Part shown: positions 21,568 to 31,959 of the stretch, piece by piece
Layout of the letters: every line of letters starts with the position of its first letter
Position numbering within the stretch: position 1 is the stretch's first letter
NCBI GenBank assembly: GCA_905221605.1
Contig: CAJNDS010001280.1
Location: 1-64,000, forward strand
DNA length: 64,000 nucleotides
Source: Symbiodinium natans
Lineage: Eukaryota; Sar; Dinophyceae; Suessiales; Symbiodiniaceae
Direction of reading: 5' to 3'
Notes under the pieces: generated by a model
Seen by the model: the letters and a program-made list of their open reading frames with translations, nothing else
Database searches by the model: none
Told to the model about the DNA's origin: nothing
Translations under genes and position numbers: made by a program

Positions 21568-21713
21568 GTTCATGGTACTTACTAACCAATTATAACTGTA
21601 CTTATAACCCTACTTATAAGTGGGATAACCCCTATAAGGCCCTTTAGGGGTATTGTAAGTAGGGTTATAAGTACAGTTATAATTGGTTAGTAAGTACCAT
21701 GAACCTCCAAGTA
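21568..21713. mobile_element. Fold-back element, MITE-like (GGAGGTTC family), best copy
   Basis: Terminal inverted repeats of about 55 bp: TACTTGAAGGTTCATGGTAC followed by TTACTAACCAATTATAACTG at the left, mirrored by CAGTTATAATTGGTTAGTAA and GTACCATGAACCTCCAAGTA at the right. There are only about 40 bp between the arms. Non-coding. Confidence 0.85.
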
Positions 21714-21789
21714 AAGACTTCTTGTGTAAAGAACTTCTGAGGGTCCCCCGTTCAGTCTATTTAAGCCCCTCGTCCCTGAAACTCCCTAA

Positions 21790-21905
21790 GCCTTAATCCT
21801 TAAACTCGAAACCCTAAACCCTAAAACCCTAAACCCTAGCCCTAAACCCTAAACCCTAAACCCTAAACCCTAAACCCTAAACCCTAAACCCTGAAACCCC
21901 AAACC
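21790..21905. repeat. CCCTAAA array
   Basis: About a dozen units, mostly perfect, forming the left border of the exon-like island at 21928. Confidence 0.9.
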
Positions 21906-21927
21906 CGAACCCTATGCACCAACCTAG

Positions 21928-22026
21928 GAGGCCCGGAAATGCAAGCAGAGCCACTGCCACGCCCTGGCGAGGTGGTGCCTCGCATGCCGCTGTTTTCCGC
22001 GCTTTTAGGATGTAGGCGTTGCAAGG
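21928..22026 (+). CDS. Exon-like island, unknown product
   Basis: Acceptor ACCAACCTAG, frame GGPEMQAEPLPRPGEVVPRM..., donor GCAAGGGTTCGGG at the beginning of TTTAGGG-type DNA. Flanked by CCCTAAA on the left and TTTAGGG on the right. Another frame here is also open, so the strand is favoured but not proven. Confidence 0.4.
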
Positions 22027-22039
22027 GTTCGGGTTTGGG

Positions 22040-22820
22040 GCTTAGGGCTTAGGGCTTCTAAGGGTTTTAGGGTTTAAGGGTTTAAGGGTTTAGGGCTTAG
22101 GGCTTCGGGCTTAGGGCATAGGGGTTAGGGTTTTGGGTTTTAGGGTTTAAGGGTTTAAGGGTTTAAGGGTTTAGGTGTTTAGGGCCTAGCTTGGGGTTGA
22201 AGGACCAAGAGGTTGAGACGTGAGGAATTCGGTTCAGGGGATGAGTCTTTGAACCTCACAGCCTTCAACTAACTAGAAGCCCGAGCATCATGGGGGATTG
22301 AAGGAGTATTCCTCGTCAGGTTGGGGTTTAGGGTTTAGGTTTAGGGTTTGGGGAGGCTAGGATCCCTAGGCTAGCGCTGAAAACAACTGCAGACCACATA
22401 GTTGTCGCACAGCCCCAAGCCTATCGTTCCATTCCGACTCCTCGTCCCTTACCAGCCTAATGGCCCCCCAAACTCAATCCAAAAACCCTTTAGCCCATAA
22501 ACCCCTAAACCCCTATACCCCCTAAATCCTTAAACCCTTCATTAAACCCCTAAACCCTTAAAACCTTAAACCCTTGATTAAGCCCCTGAAAGCCTAAACC
22601 CCGAAAAAGACCCTAAACCCTGAATTAAACCCCCTAAACCCCAACCTTAAACCACCAAGTAAACCCCTAAACCCCTAGACCCCCGAAAGCCTAAAGCCCA
22701 AACCCCAAACCCTAAACCTCAAACCCTAAGCCCTAGAGCCCAAACCCCAAACCTTAAACCCCAAACCCCAAACCCCAAACCCTAAACCCTAAACCCTAAA
22801 CCCCAAACCACTTGGCGGAC
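22040..22820. repeat. Telomere-like DNA, G-rich then C-rich
   Basis: TTTAGGG/TTTAAGGG derivatives at 22030-22190 and 22325-22360, then CCCTAAA/CCCCAAA derivatives at 22485-22810. No gene seen. Confidence 0.7.
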
Positions 22821-22876
22821 CTGAGGTTCAGGCATTTGGCGCCTGGCGCTCCAAAGCCAGGAGCTGCCCAGAGCAA
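22821..22876 (-). CDS. Exon-like island, unknown product
   Basis: On the minus strand: acceptor AGGCGCTACAG, 18 codons plus two bases (LLWAAPGFGAPGAKCLNL), donor CTCAGGTCCGCC. It sits between CCCTAAA (left) and TTTAGGG (right). Confidence 0.4.
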
Positions 22877-22889
22877 CTGTAGCGCCTCG

Positions 22890-24268
22890 CTGGTTCGGGT
22901 TGAGGGCTTATAGGGTTTAGGGTGTAGGGTTGGGGTTTGGGGTTTAGGGTTTAGGGTTTGGGGTTTAGGGTTTAGGGTTTAGGGCTTAGGGTTCAGGGTT
23001 TGCGAGTCTAGGGGGTTTCGGGCTCAAAGCTTCAACGGTGCAGGGTTTAGAGTTTAGGGGCTTGAAGGTGCAGGGTTTAGAGTCTCTGGGTTTTGGGGGG
23101 TTCTGATTCTGGGTTGAGGGTTTCAGTAGTTGCCGGGCGCCAATGTGTTTGGGGTTTAGGGTTTAGGGTTTAGGGTTTAGGGTTTAAAGTTTAGGGTTGT
23201 TTGAGGGCCCGTGTTTAGAGAGCCAGCTTAGGTTCGGAGTTGCTTTCTTGCAGCTTAGGATTCAGGATTGGAGCTGAGGCTTGAGGGCATAGGGTTTAGG
23301 GTTTAGGGTTTAGGGTTTAGGGTTTAGGGTTTAGGGTTTAGGGCAGGTTTTGATTGTCAAGTTTTACAAGGGGGTTCAGGCTAAGGTATATTCATTGGCT
23401 CTCATTATCTAGAGAAAGCTCGCGGGTTTAAAACTCAGGGTTTAGCATTCTGGGCTTCGGGGTCTCTGGGGGTCAGTTGGTTCTTTGTTTGGGATTTCGC
23501 GTTTAGGGTTTACGGCTAGGGTTTGGGGTTTGGGGTTTGGTTGGGGTTTAGGGTTTAGGGTTTAGGGTTTAGGGTTTAGGGTTTAGGGTTTAGGGTTTAG
23601 GGTTTAGGGTTTAGGGTTTAGGGTTTAGGGTTTAGGGTTTAGGGTTTAGGGTTTAGGGTTTTAGGGAAGCAGTTCAATGCGTTTTCGCAAGCCCAGGCAG
23701 TCTCACTGAGCCCGAAATTCCAATTTTGAAATCTCCAAAAATGTGAGGTATTTCAACGATAAACGGGGTTTCCCCGGTTTCCCTAAACCCTAAACCCTAA
23801 ACCCTAAACTCTAAACCCGAAACCCTAAACCCTAAACCCTAAACCCTAAAGGAGCTGGGTTTTAGTCTTTTAAGTCAAGGGCTTCAGGTTGCGCTTGGGT
23901 TCGGGGGGATGGGGAAACCCTAACCCTAGCCCTCCTCGCCCCAATAGGGTTTAGGGTTGAGGACTTGGGGTTTAGGGTAGTGATCCTATAAACCCTAAAC
24001 CCTAAACCCCAAAGCCTAAACCCCAAACCCTAAACCCTAAACCCTAAACCCTCAACCCTACACACCCCAACCCCACAGCCGAGCGCGGGACGCCCTCGCG
24101 CTTGCGTGGTGCTGCTCGTCAGAGAAGATTGGGTCCATCCAGGCGCCCCCCGTCCTCCGGTGCCTGCTGCAGCATGTAGGGTTTAGGGTTTAGGGTTTAG
24201 GGTTTAGGGTTTAGGGTTTAGGGTTGAGGGTTCAGGGTTGAGGGTTCAGGGTTCAGTACTTACCCGAC
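22890..24268. repeat. Telomere-like DNA with one ambiguous GC-rich island
   Basis: G-rich derivatives at 22900-23560, the long array at 23545-23662, CCCTAAA at 23785-23850 and 23990-24060, TTTAGGG at 24178-24245. The 24070-24177 island is GC-rich and open in frames on both strands (plus SAGRPRACVVLLV..., minus GAWMDPIFSDEQ...). I could not choose a strand. 23690-23760 is A+T-richer and reads like intron interior. Confidence 0.6.
23545..23662. repeat. Long TTTAGGG array
   Basis: About 16-17 consecutive TTTAGGG units, essentially perfect, ending in one TTTTAGGG. Confidence 0.95.
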
Positions 24269-24373
24269 CCCTTGGGAGGATCCAGAAAGGTAGTCTCCCC
24301 AAATAGTAACTTACGCTACTATGGGGTCATCCTGGACCCTGAAGGGGATCTGCTTCTTGGATCCTTCCAGGGG
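24268..24373. mobile_element. Fold-back element, second family
   Basis: CCCCTTGGGAGGATCCAGAA at the left pairs with TTCTTGGATCCTTCCAGGGG at the right; TAGTAACTTACGCTACTA forms the inner loop. About 106 bp, non-coding. Confidence 0.65.
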
Positions 24374-24379
24374 TGGTTC

Positions 24380-25205
24380 TACCAAGCGCCAAGCACAACA
24401 GGCGGGGCTAATTACAGGGTCTTGGGGGTTGTTATAGTATAATTACAAAGGGACCATCAGGGGATACTAGCAGTAATTTTTCCGACCACTAGATTACATC
24501 AGGGGTTTCTGGATTCTCCGGAAACCCGAGCTGCAAGCTGAAGACCTCTTAAGGATAATTCCTGTTTTGTGTTTTTGGAAGTTTCAGAACTCTTTTAGCA
24601 ATTACTTAAGGGGTGAACATGAGGAACGGTAACATTTCACATTAAATTTAGGGTTTAGGGTTTAGGGCTTGGGGAACTAGCTTCCGGAATTTAGGGTTTA
24701 GGGTTCAGGGTCTAGGGTCTAGGGTCTAGGGTTTACTTGCAACATGTCTTGAAACGCTTTAGAAACAGGATAGAGACAACTTGGCGCGAGCCACGCGCTG
24801 CTCTTCGATGTGCAATTGAAATTCTAAAAGTTCAATAATACAAGAATGCGGGCCCTTTAAAAGCATCCTCGAAATGTTGAATCTTGAATGCTGGGCGCTG
24901 GTCTGCTACAGGAGGTGTTGGAAACCACTTAAAACTCAAAATTTCAAACGTTCAAGAATGCTTTTAAGGGCCTGGATTCTTGTGAATTTTATATGCTATA
25001 ACGTAAATAGAGCATACAGGTTCTACGTACACATATATATATGCACACCTATGAGTATATAGATCCCAAAACCCTAAACCGCGAAACACCCTACTCGCAC
25101 TTAACCCTCAAAGGCAACACCACAAAATGGATCTCCTAACACATTCACAGCCTGGGTGGAAACCCTGAACCCAAAACCTCCCTAAGCCGTGACCCCTCAA
25201 CCCCT
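24380..25205. other. Intergenic, A+T-richer, no clear gene
   Basis: A TATAGTATAATTACAAAGGGACC repeat-family member at 24430, short TTTAGGG runs near 24650-24735, and a near-duplicate pair of TCAAGAATGC words (24780-24975). The ORF at 24874-25062 has no supporting signal. Confidence 0.4.
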
Positions 25206-25213
25206 AAGCCCCC

Positions 25214-25316
25214 CAAAGCCCCAAAGCCCCAAACCCCAAACCCCAAACCCCAAACCCCAAACCCCAAACCCCAAACCCCAAACCCCAAACCCCAAACCCC
25301 AAACCCCAAACCCTAA
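25214..25316. repeat. CCCCAAA variant array
   Basis: About 14 consecutive CCCCAAA units (TTTGGGG on the other strand), giving way to CCCTAAA at its right end. One variant has been amplified locally. Confidence 0.95.
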
Positions 25317-25408
25317 ACCCTAAACCCTAATTGAACCCTAAACCCTAAACCCTAACCCCTAACCCTAAACCCTAAACCCTAAGCCCAAGAACTGATCCCC
25401 CCGGCCAG

Positions 25409-25492
25409 AAATGATGGGCAGCCAGAGCATGTTTATCGGTGACCACGATGGTGCGGTGTTGTGGCACCTGCTTCAGCTTGCTGAGTCAACTC
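25409..25492 (+). CDS. Exon-like island, unknown product
   Basis: Acceptor CCCGGCCAG, frame MMGSQSMFIGDHDGAVLWHL..., donor AACTCGTGAAC. A CCCTAAA array is to the left and TTTAGGG to the right (from 25529). The bases around the donor are repeated at 25671-25705. Confidence 0.45.
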
Positions 25493-25570
25493 GTGAACTT
25501 TAAGGCTTTGGGTTTCTATGGTTTAGGATTTAGGGTTTAGGGTTTAGGGTTTAGGGTTTGGGATTTAGGG

Positions 25571-25656
25571 TCTATATTTATCTATATCTATCGATATCCA
25601 TTTATATCTATTTATATCTATCTATATCTATATCTATCTATATCTATCTATATCTT
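25571..25656. repeat. TATCTA microsatellite
   Basis: Runs of CTATATCTATCTATATCTA-type hexamers. Confidence 0.9.
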
Positions 25657-25659
25657 AGG

Positions 25660-27108
25660 GCCTTATAAGGCAGCTCGTGAACTTTGAGGCTTTGGGCTTC
25701 TTGGGGTTTTCGGCGTGAGAGTTTTGGGGATTTAGGTCTTTATGAGGGCCTTTTGGGGTTCTTAGACCTTTAGGGTTTAGGGGGATTTAGGGCTGTATGG
25801 GCCGATTATTTAGGGTTTTAAGGGGTTGGCAGGGTGTTTAGGGTCCACGTCCCAGAGTCTTTCGAGGCATGCAGCAGTTGATGGCTACGGTCTTGACATC
25901 TCCAGGCCGGCAAGGCTTAGGGAGTTGGGGCAGAGGCCCTAAACCCTAAACTTATGGGGTTCTTCAGGGAGTGGGGGCTCAAGGGTGGTATGTAACCCAA
26001 GGTTCCCGAATACTCCCCACTACTCCCTAAGGTTCCCTCGGTACCTACCCCCCTTGAACCCCGCTCCCTTAAGAACTCTATAGTAAACCATAACCGTAAC
26101 CTTCACTGGGTTTGGGGTGGCCTGCTGAAGCGGTCTGAGACGTAGGTTAGAATTCAAAGGCTTCAAATGTGAAAGGATTCAGGGCGTCCGGCTATGTATG
26201 CAGAGGGGATCTCTATACCATTGCAGAAACATTGTAAGAATCCCTCTAAATGTAGATGGTACCTACGTGCAGTTTGTACACACACATGTATATATATATA
26301 TATATGTGTATAAACTCATGAGGATGAAATTTTACGGTCATATACTAAGGTTGCAACGCGAAACGCCCTCACATCATTTGTATGCTGCGCCTGATTCTCC
26401 AGCAGCGTATATCCGCAGTGTGGCTCGTCCAGGAATAAGCATGGCCTCTGTCGTTGCATCCCAGTCACCGGGGATTCGTATTTGCAGATAAGATGATACC
26501 CTAAATTCTAATTCTAAACCCTATACACCCCAAACCCTCGACCCTATACACCCCTGTACCCTAACTATTTCGGCACAGTGACTGCGCAAGAGAGGCGTAC
26601 CATGCGCTGTAAGCATCGAAACAAGCTCCCCTGCTTGAGGGTGTAGGATGGTTTAGGGTTTATAGGGTTTAGGGCTCAGGGTTCAGGGTTCAGGGTTCAG
26701 GGTTTAGGGTTTAGGGTTTAGGGTTTAGGGTTTAGTGATCCTCAAGGGACGAAGCTCCATGGGGTTTCTATAGTCATTACGGGGGCCCTTCCCCAAACTC
26801 TGAACCTCGGGATGCTCCGCCTGATACTAGCAGCTCCTTAATAGGGATCATAAGGGTTTAGGGTTTAGGGTTTAGGGTTTAGGGTTAGCAGCTCCTTCAT
26901 AGGGATCATAGTACCTCCTATGAGAATCCCTATTGAGCACTGCTAGTATAAGGGGGAACATCCCAACCTAAACCGCAACACTTAGTTCAACAAATCTTTG
27001 CTCGACACGGCGACGCTCTCTTAGTTGCTGAGTTCAGCAGCCCCAAAAAAGAGTGTAGACTTTCAGTTCTATAGGGGATTGTAGTATCCCAAAAAGTGTA
27101 AAGTGTAC
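25660..27108. other. Intergenic: arrays, TA microsatellite, array with flanking repeats
   Basis: No gene supported. 26281-26310 is a TATATA run, 26685-26735 carries TTCAGGG then TTTAGGG arrays, and 26852-26885 is a short TTTAGGG array flanked by 25-bp direct repeats. 26577-26640 is GC-rich and open on both strands. 27001-27050 may hold a small plus-strand exon (QQIFARHGDALLVAEF after CACTTAG), but its end is unclear. Confidence 0.45.
26827..26910. repeat. TTTAGGG array between 25-bp direct repeats
   Basis: TAGCAGCTCCTTAATAGGGA(TCATA) precedes and TAGCAGCTCCTTCATAGGGA(TCATA) follows a run of five telomere-like heptamers. This resembles a target-site duplication or a duplicated break repaired with telomeric sequence. 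Confidence 0.8.
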
Positions 27109-27213
27109 TCTCTCAGCTCCTAAGCTCTCGCACGAGCTGAGGGGCTTGATTCCGGAAGCCAGGGCGTTGAGCTCCGCTCGGGAGTAGATTGGCGTCCTCG
27201 CGCCGACATACAA
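27109..27213 (-). CDS. Exon-like island, phase 0, unknown product
   Basis: Minus strand: acceptor CGATCCAAAAG, exactly 35 codons (LYVGARTPIYSRAELNALAS...), donor GAGAGAGTACAC. Read straight through, the frame continues into low-quality sequence, which supports a splice there. A TTTAGGG-like stretch lies on the right (27255-27280). Confidence 0.5.
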
Positions 27214-27913
27214 CTTTTGGATCGATAGGGCTCCCAAGGCCAGGATACATAGAATTAGGGTTAAGGGTTGAGGGTTTAGGGAAGTTGCATTTCATGTCAC
27301 TTGGACCAGTTTTGTGGGCACCCAAGAACCCCAACCCATGTTTTGGGGGGGGGGGGGGGGGGGGAGACTGTGGAACTTCCGGGGATAAGAAGTGGCTTGT
27401 TGTTGTGACTTCAATGGATTGCTATCCAGCTGGACACTGATCATTTCTATTGATTGTAGCTTTACCAGATTACGAACCATTGGACCACATTCGAACCGAT
27501 GGGGTTTATAAATGTTAGGTAGACTCTGAACCCTGAACCCCACACCTTAACCCTAAAACAAAAACAGGGGATCTTGGTAGCCCAAGAACCATAGTACAAT
27601 TAGGGCACACTTTCTGGGGTTGGTTACTTCATAAGGGGAATCTTGAGCCACCGCTGGGCAACCAAGGCATTCATAGGACTTAAAGGTTCAGGGAGTTGAA
27701 GTAGCCCTAAACCCTAAACCGTGCGTCCTCCACCGGAGGTCCATGATGGCAGGCGCAGCTACCACTAGGACAACGCTTTTGGAAGGATTTGGGTTTCAAA
27801 CTCATCGGCCTGAGGGGTCGCTGGATTCGAGGCCCGAAACTTTGGCTCAATAGGGTTTAGGGTTTAGGGGTTTAGGGTTTAGGGTTTAGGGTCTTGGGGA
27901 TCTAGGAGACTAG
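27214..27913. other. Intergenic: poly-G and arrays
   Basis: A run of 22 Gs at 27343-27364, CCCTAA-type words near 27530 and 27700, and a TTTAGGG array at 27850-27895. No gene seen. Confidence 0.5.
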
Positions 27914-28020
27914 GGCCCAGAACATGCTGAAGTCCGTGGCTTTGGCGGAGGTTCAGGCTCAGGGGGCAATGGCAGCGGAGGCAGGCGTTCCATCCGCACC
28001 ATGGAGCAACTTGCAACTTT
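27914..28020 (+). CDS. Exon-like island, Ala/Gln-rich helix
   Basis: Acceptor GGAGACTAG, 35 codons (AQNMLKSVALAEVQAQGAMA...), donor CTTTGTGGGGGC. It reads as a helical Ala/Gln-rich segment ending in a Pro/Ser part. One of the better plus-strand candidates. Confidence 0.5.
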
Positions 28021-29060
28021 GTGGGGGCTTATGAAAATGAGTGATCCTTAATATAGACCCCCCGAATAGTAGGATTCCTTCATTAAGGACCCCAATAAGG
28101 TACCCCGACTGTCGGAAACCCCCCTTGTGGTCTCCAGGATTTACGGGCTTAGGGTTTTAGGGTCTTGGTTCGTCTTTACAGCCCAAACCCTAGACCCAAA
28201 GCCCAAAACCCCCACCATGCAGAGAACTATAGAGAACTGCAGCAAGCCCTGTGGCCAAACCCTAAACCCTGCACGTTGCCCAAAAAGCTTCCACCTCTGA
28301 AGCCTCCAAAACCCTGAACCCTAAACCCTAAGACCCAAGCCCTTCACCCCGATACCCTAACCCTAGACCCATGAACCCCACACCCTCAAACCCCCAAACC
28401 CTACCCACAAAACCCTTGACGCATGGGACCCTGTTACCCGGGGTTACCCGATACCACACCCACTCAAACTCGCCCTCGCCAAAAGGGTTTAGGGTTTAGG
28501 GCTTAGGGTTTAGGGTTTAGGTTTTAGGGTTTGGGGTTTAGGGTTTAGGGAGCCCAAAACAACCCTTACGTCGGCATCTTCAGGGTTTAGGGCTTTGGGG
28601 TTTATGGCCTTGCTTTTCTGGGTTGGCCGTTAAACTCATTGAAAAATGTTCAATCATAGGCTTGCAAAACCAAATAAGGAAAACTGAAATGCACCAAGAG
28701 CCAGCCTAGCTTTGCTCGGTTTCTGATGCGCGGGCCCTATAGTCTTAGCATAACTCACCATACCCCAAACCCATACCCCCCTAAACCTGCAGATGGAGAA
28801 TGCAAAGGAGTCTAAGGGAGGATTTTACCACCACCTAATTGCTTTTAAGGGTATGCCCAAGGGGTATGTTGAATACTTTTTAGATTTAGGGTTTAGGGTT
28901 TAGGGTTTAGGGTTTGGGGTTATTTAGAAGGCTCTAGGAACCAGTTAAGGGGTACACTAGGCCTCAAAATCATACACCCCGGCCTCAGAAACCCACTCAC
29001 ACTCATCGGGCCCTGTCGACCTCCCTGAACCCTGAACCCTAAACCCTAAAAACTAAACCC
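28021..29060. other. Intergenic: mixed arrays
   Basis: Contains AATAGTAGGATTCC-type fold-back DNA (28040-28110), C-rich words (28190-28450), TTTAGGG arrays (28482-28550, 28885-28920) and further C-rich words to 29060. No gene seen. Confidence 0.5.
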
Positions 29061-29158
29061 CTACAAACTAAACCCTAAACCCTAAACCCTAAACCCTAAA
29101 CCCTAAACCCTAAACCCTAAACCCTAAACCCTAAACCCTAAACCCTAAACCCTAAACC
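29061..29158. repeat. CCCTAAA array
   Basis: About 13 near-perfect units forming the left border of the island at 29176. Confidence 0.95.
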
Positions 29159-29175
29159 TTCTCCTGCGTGCTAAG

Positions 29176-29250
29176 ACGGAAGGATGCCTGACGGCCCTGC
29201 CTAAGGTTAGAAGCCAGGACTTCGGGAAGCTTTGCTACGATCCCGGAAAG
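29176..29250 (+). CDS. Exon-like island, phase 0, unknown product
   Basis: Acceptor TGCGTGCTAAG, exactly 25 codons (TEGCLTALPKVRSQDFGKLC...), donor GGAAAGGTGCCC. CCCTAAA array on the left, TTTAGGG array on the right (29279-29330). Confidence 0.45.
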
Positions 29251-29428
29251 GTGCCCTGACATTATTCTGCCAGGCTTACAGGGTTTAGGGTTTAGGGTTT
29301 AGGGTTTAGGGTTTAGGGTTTAGGGTTTCAGGCTTCAGGGCACCCAAAACCCTAAACACCAATTCCTAAACCCTATAAACCCTAAACCCTAAACCCAAAA
29401 GGGTCGAAGGGTTTAGCGCTTACAGGAA

Positions 29429-29548
29429 TTTACTTTCTGGTGCTTAAGGGAGAGTGGAAGAGTGAAACCCTATAGTAGTCCCTATATAATCCCTTTATAA
29501 CAGTCCCTATATTCACTCTTCCACTCTCCCTTAAGCACCAGTAAGTTT
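29429..29548. mobile_element. Fold-back element with ~30-bp perfect arms
   Basis: CTGGTGCTTAAGGGAGAGTG(GAAGAGTGAA) at the left is exactly mirrored at the right; the loop is A+T-rich with TCCCTATATAATCCC. About 120 bp, no coding. Confidence 0.85.
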
Positions 29549-29549
29549 A

Positions 29550-30194
29550 AGGGTTTACCCAACTCGTCCTCCGCGGAGAGTTCCGGGCCTGAGAAGCAAG
29601 CGCGGTGTGGCTCTTGGCGTGGAGGGTTGAAAGTTTAGGGTTTAGGGTTTAGGGTTTAGGGTTTAGGGTTTAGGTTTAGGGTGTATGGGTTTGGGGGGGA
29701 AACTTTATACAAAGCGTGGCCCAACTGCAATCGGCATGGCCGGGCCCAGCCCCAAGACTTGTGGCCTGTTCCTGGTGTGGTTATCACCCTCCTCCTTGCC
29801 CCCATCCCCCTGCCACAGTGATCTCACGGGAAACGAGCTACGGAAGCAGGGGATGCCCTTGTTTTTTTCATCAAGCTTGAGCCCTAAGAAGGAGATGGGA
29901 GTATCTTGTGCCTACTACCTCTTTCTGCGGGTGCAATTTCAAAACTTCTGCAAGCCCTAAAACCCCAAACTCCAAACCCGTAGCCTTAAACCCTGAACCC
30001 CAAACCCTGAACCCTAAACACCAAACCCCAAACCCCAAACCCTAAACGCCAAACCCTAAACCGTAAACCCCAAACCCCAAAGCCTGAACCCTAAACTCCA
30101 AACCCTAAACCCCAAACCCCAAGCCCTAAACCCCAAACCCCAAACCCAAACCCTAGACCCCAAACCCTAAACCCAGTTGTATTGGGCTCTCCGC
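29550..30194. other. Arrays and one unsupported ORF
   Basis: TTTAGGG array at 29635-29672 and CCCTAAA/CCCCAAA derivatives at 29955-30175. The plus ORF at 29685-29960 runs between them, but I see no domain or splice logic in it. Confidence 0.5.
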
Positions 30195-30256
30195 CTAGCG
30201 AGGCGGCAAGGAGGCGCTCCACGGCTGCGTCGCCCAAACCTTCAGGAGAGGCTCGG
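30195..30256 (-). CDS. Exon-like island, Ala/Leu-rich
   Basis: Minus strand: acceptor CTTCGCAAAG, frame RASPEGLGDAAVERLLAASL, then GCTAG followed by GCGGAG (GC donor) or read-through to a GGGTTTAGGG donor. Between CCCTAAA (left) and TTTAGGG (right) arrays. Confidence 0.4.
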
Positions 30257-30500
30257 CTTTGCGAAGTTTGAGGGGTTTAGGGTTTAGGGTTTAGGGTATA
30301 GGGTTTAGGGTTAGGGGTTTAGGGTTGAGGGTTTCTGGAGCTTGGGGGGTTTGGTTTAGGGCTTGGGGGTTCAGGAAGTAGGCTTGAAGGTGTAGGTTTA
30401 GGGCTTAGGGGGCTCAGGCGGGTTTAGAGGGTTTAGGGACGAAGCTGAAACCCTAAACCCCGCGTCATAAACCCTTGGCCCCTAAACCGCGATCCCTTTT

Positions 30501-30602
30501 ACCCAGAGACTCCAGTATCCACTGAAATCGGGAAATCGGGAACATCCCCTCAATCCTCTTAGGAGCCCTCTTACAATTCAAGGATAATGGAGTCTCTGGG
30601 TA
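30501..30602. mobile_element. Fold-back element, third family
   Basis: ACCCAGAGACTCCAGTATCC at the left mirrors GGATAATGGAGTCTCTGGGT at the right. About 100 bp, non-coding. Confidence 0.8.
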
Positions 30603-31340
30603 GTCACGCCTCAACCCTACACCCTTGAAGGGTTCATTTGGGGTTTAGGGTTTAGGGTCTAAGGACTTGCTAACTGGTGATCCTAATTGGGGTTGTCATC
30701 CTACTGATCTACTCCCTAAACCCTAAACCCTAAACTCTAAGCCCTAAAACGCCTTATATAGTCGGTTACCACAATGACAAGTTGGCTTATAGGCCTAGTT
30801 AGCACGTCTCATGAACCTGTCGACATTACACCCACCCCAAAACACCAAACCCCAAACCGATAATCACGGTTTAGGTTTAGTGTTTAGTGTTTAGTGTTTA
30901 GTGTTTAGTGTTTAGTGTTTAGGGTTTAGGGTTTAGGGTTTAGGGTTTAGGGTTTAGGGTTTAGGGTTTAGGGTTTAGGGTTTAGGGTTTAGGCTTATGC
31001 TCTAAAGTCCGAGCAGGGCGCTGCCCGATCGAAGAGCGTGAACATCTGCGGCAGTGGCCTGGCCGAGGTTCGAGGTGTCGCGGCGCTCTATCTCTAAACC
31101 TGACCTTAAAAACCCCAAAAATAGGGTTTAGGGTTTAGGGTTTGGGTTTTAGGGTTTCGGGTTTGGGGTTTAGGTCTCTTGCGTAAGAATCCTGTTAAAA
31201 GAGTTTTAGAGTAAGAGTCCAAGAGAAGGGTAGGTTCTCAGTTCTTGAGGTAGCAGCTAAGCCGTGAATGAAGAACTCAGGCTCCGAAACCCGTGTTCCT
31301 GAGAACGAGCCCCAATCCCTCCATAAGAGCCCCCGACAAC
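30603..31340. repeat. TTTAGTG and TTTAGGG arrays, degenerate DNA
   Basis: Six TTTAGTG units (30877-30920) pass directly into a TTTAGGG array (30921-30990). A GC-rich island at 31000-31095 has no confident frame. No other gene signal. Confidence 0.7.
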
Positions 31341-31485
31341 GACTATATTTACATATATGTATATATATATATATATATACATAAATAAATAAACTAATAT
31401 ATATATATATATACATAAGTATATATACAGAAGTATATATATATATATATATAAGTATATAATACATATTTTATATATACGTACA
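31340..31485. repeat. TATA microsatellite
   Basis: Long TATATA and ATACATAAATAA runs. ORFs across it are Ile/Tyr artefacts. Confidence 0.9.
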
Positions 31486-31595
31486 TGGCATGAAACAACT
31501 TCAACAACCCAAAAAAACAAGAAGCTGTAAACCCTAAACCCTGGGAGCCCCAAATCCCGAGATTTGGGGTTTAGGGTTTAGGGTTAAGGGTTTAG

Positions 31596-31656
31596 GGTTT
31601 AGGGCTTAGGGCTTAGGGCTTAGGGCTTAGGGCTTAGGGCTTAGGGCTTAGGGCTG
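31596..31656. repeat. GGGCTTA variant array
   Basis: About eight GGGCTTA units (TTAGGGC) adjoining TTTAGGG. Confidence 0.9.
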
Positions 31657-31685
31657 GGGGGTTCCCCAAACAGGTTTTGAGGGAC

Positions 31686-31751
31686 GCGCGCGCGCTTCGC
31701 GGCCTCCTGGCTGCATGCGGCCATCTGCTTCTCCGCCAGCTGCCGCGCGGC
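31686..31751 (-). CDS. Exon-like island, coiled-coil-like, phase 0
   Basis: Minus strand: acceptor TCTCGCATCAG, exactly 22 codons (AARQLAEKQMAACSQEAAKR...), donor CGCGCGTCCCTC. 21 of 22 codons end in G or C, and the peptide is a heptad-like Ala/Glu/Lys/Gln helix. Its flanks are reversed compared with most islands: TTTAGGG-type DNA on the left and CCTAAAG units on the right. Confidence 0.55.
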
Positions 31752-31800
31752 CTGATGCGAGAATTCCCCAACAATGGGGGAGGGGGGGGGGGGACCCCTT

Positions 31801-31880
31801 CTAGACCCTAAAGCCTAAAGCCTAAAGCCTAAAGCCTAAAGCCTAAAGCCTAAAGCCTAAAGCCTAAAGCCTAAAGCCTA
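31801..31880. repeat. CCTAAAG variant array
   Basis: About eleven consecutive CCTAAAG heptamers, followed by CCCTGAA units (31880-31920) and CCCCAAA. Three variants are stacked side by side. Confidence 0.95.
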
Positions 31881-31959
31881 AACCCTGAACCCTGAACCCT
31901 GAACCCTGAACCCTGAACCTTGAACCCCAACCCCAAACCCCAAACCCCAAACCCTATAA

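Noticed and set aside
31195-31553. Tyr/Ile-rich minus ORFs
   Set aside because: They translate a TATA microsatellite.
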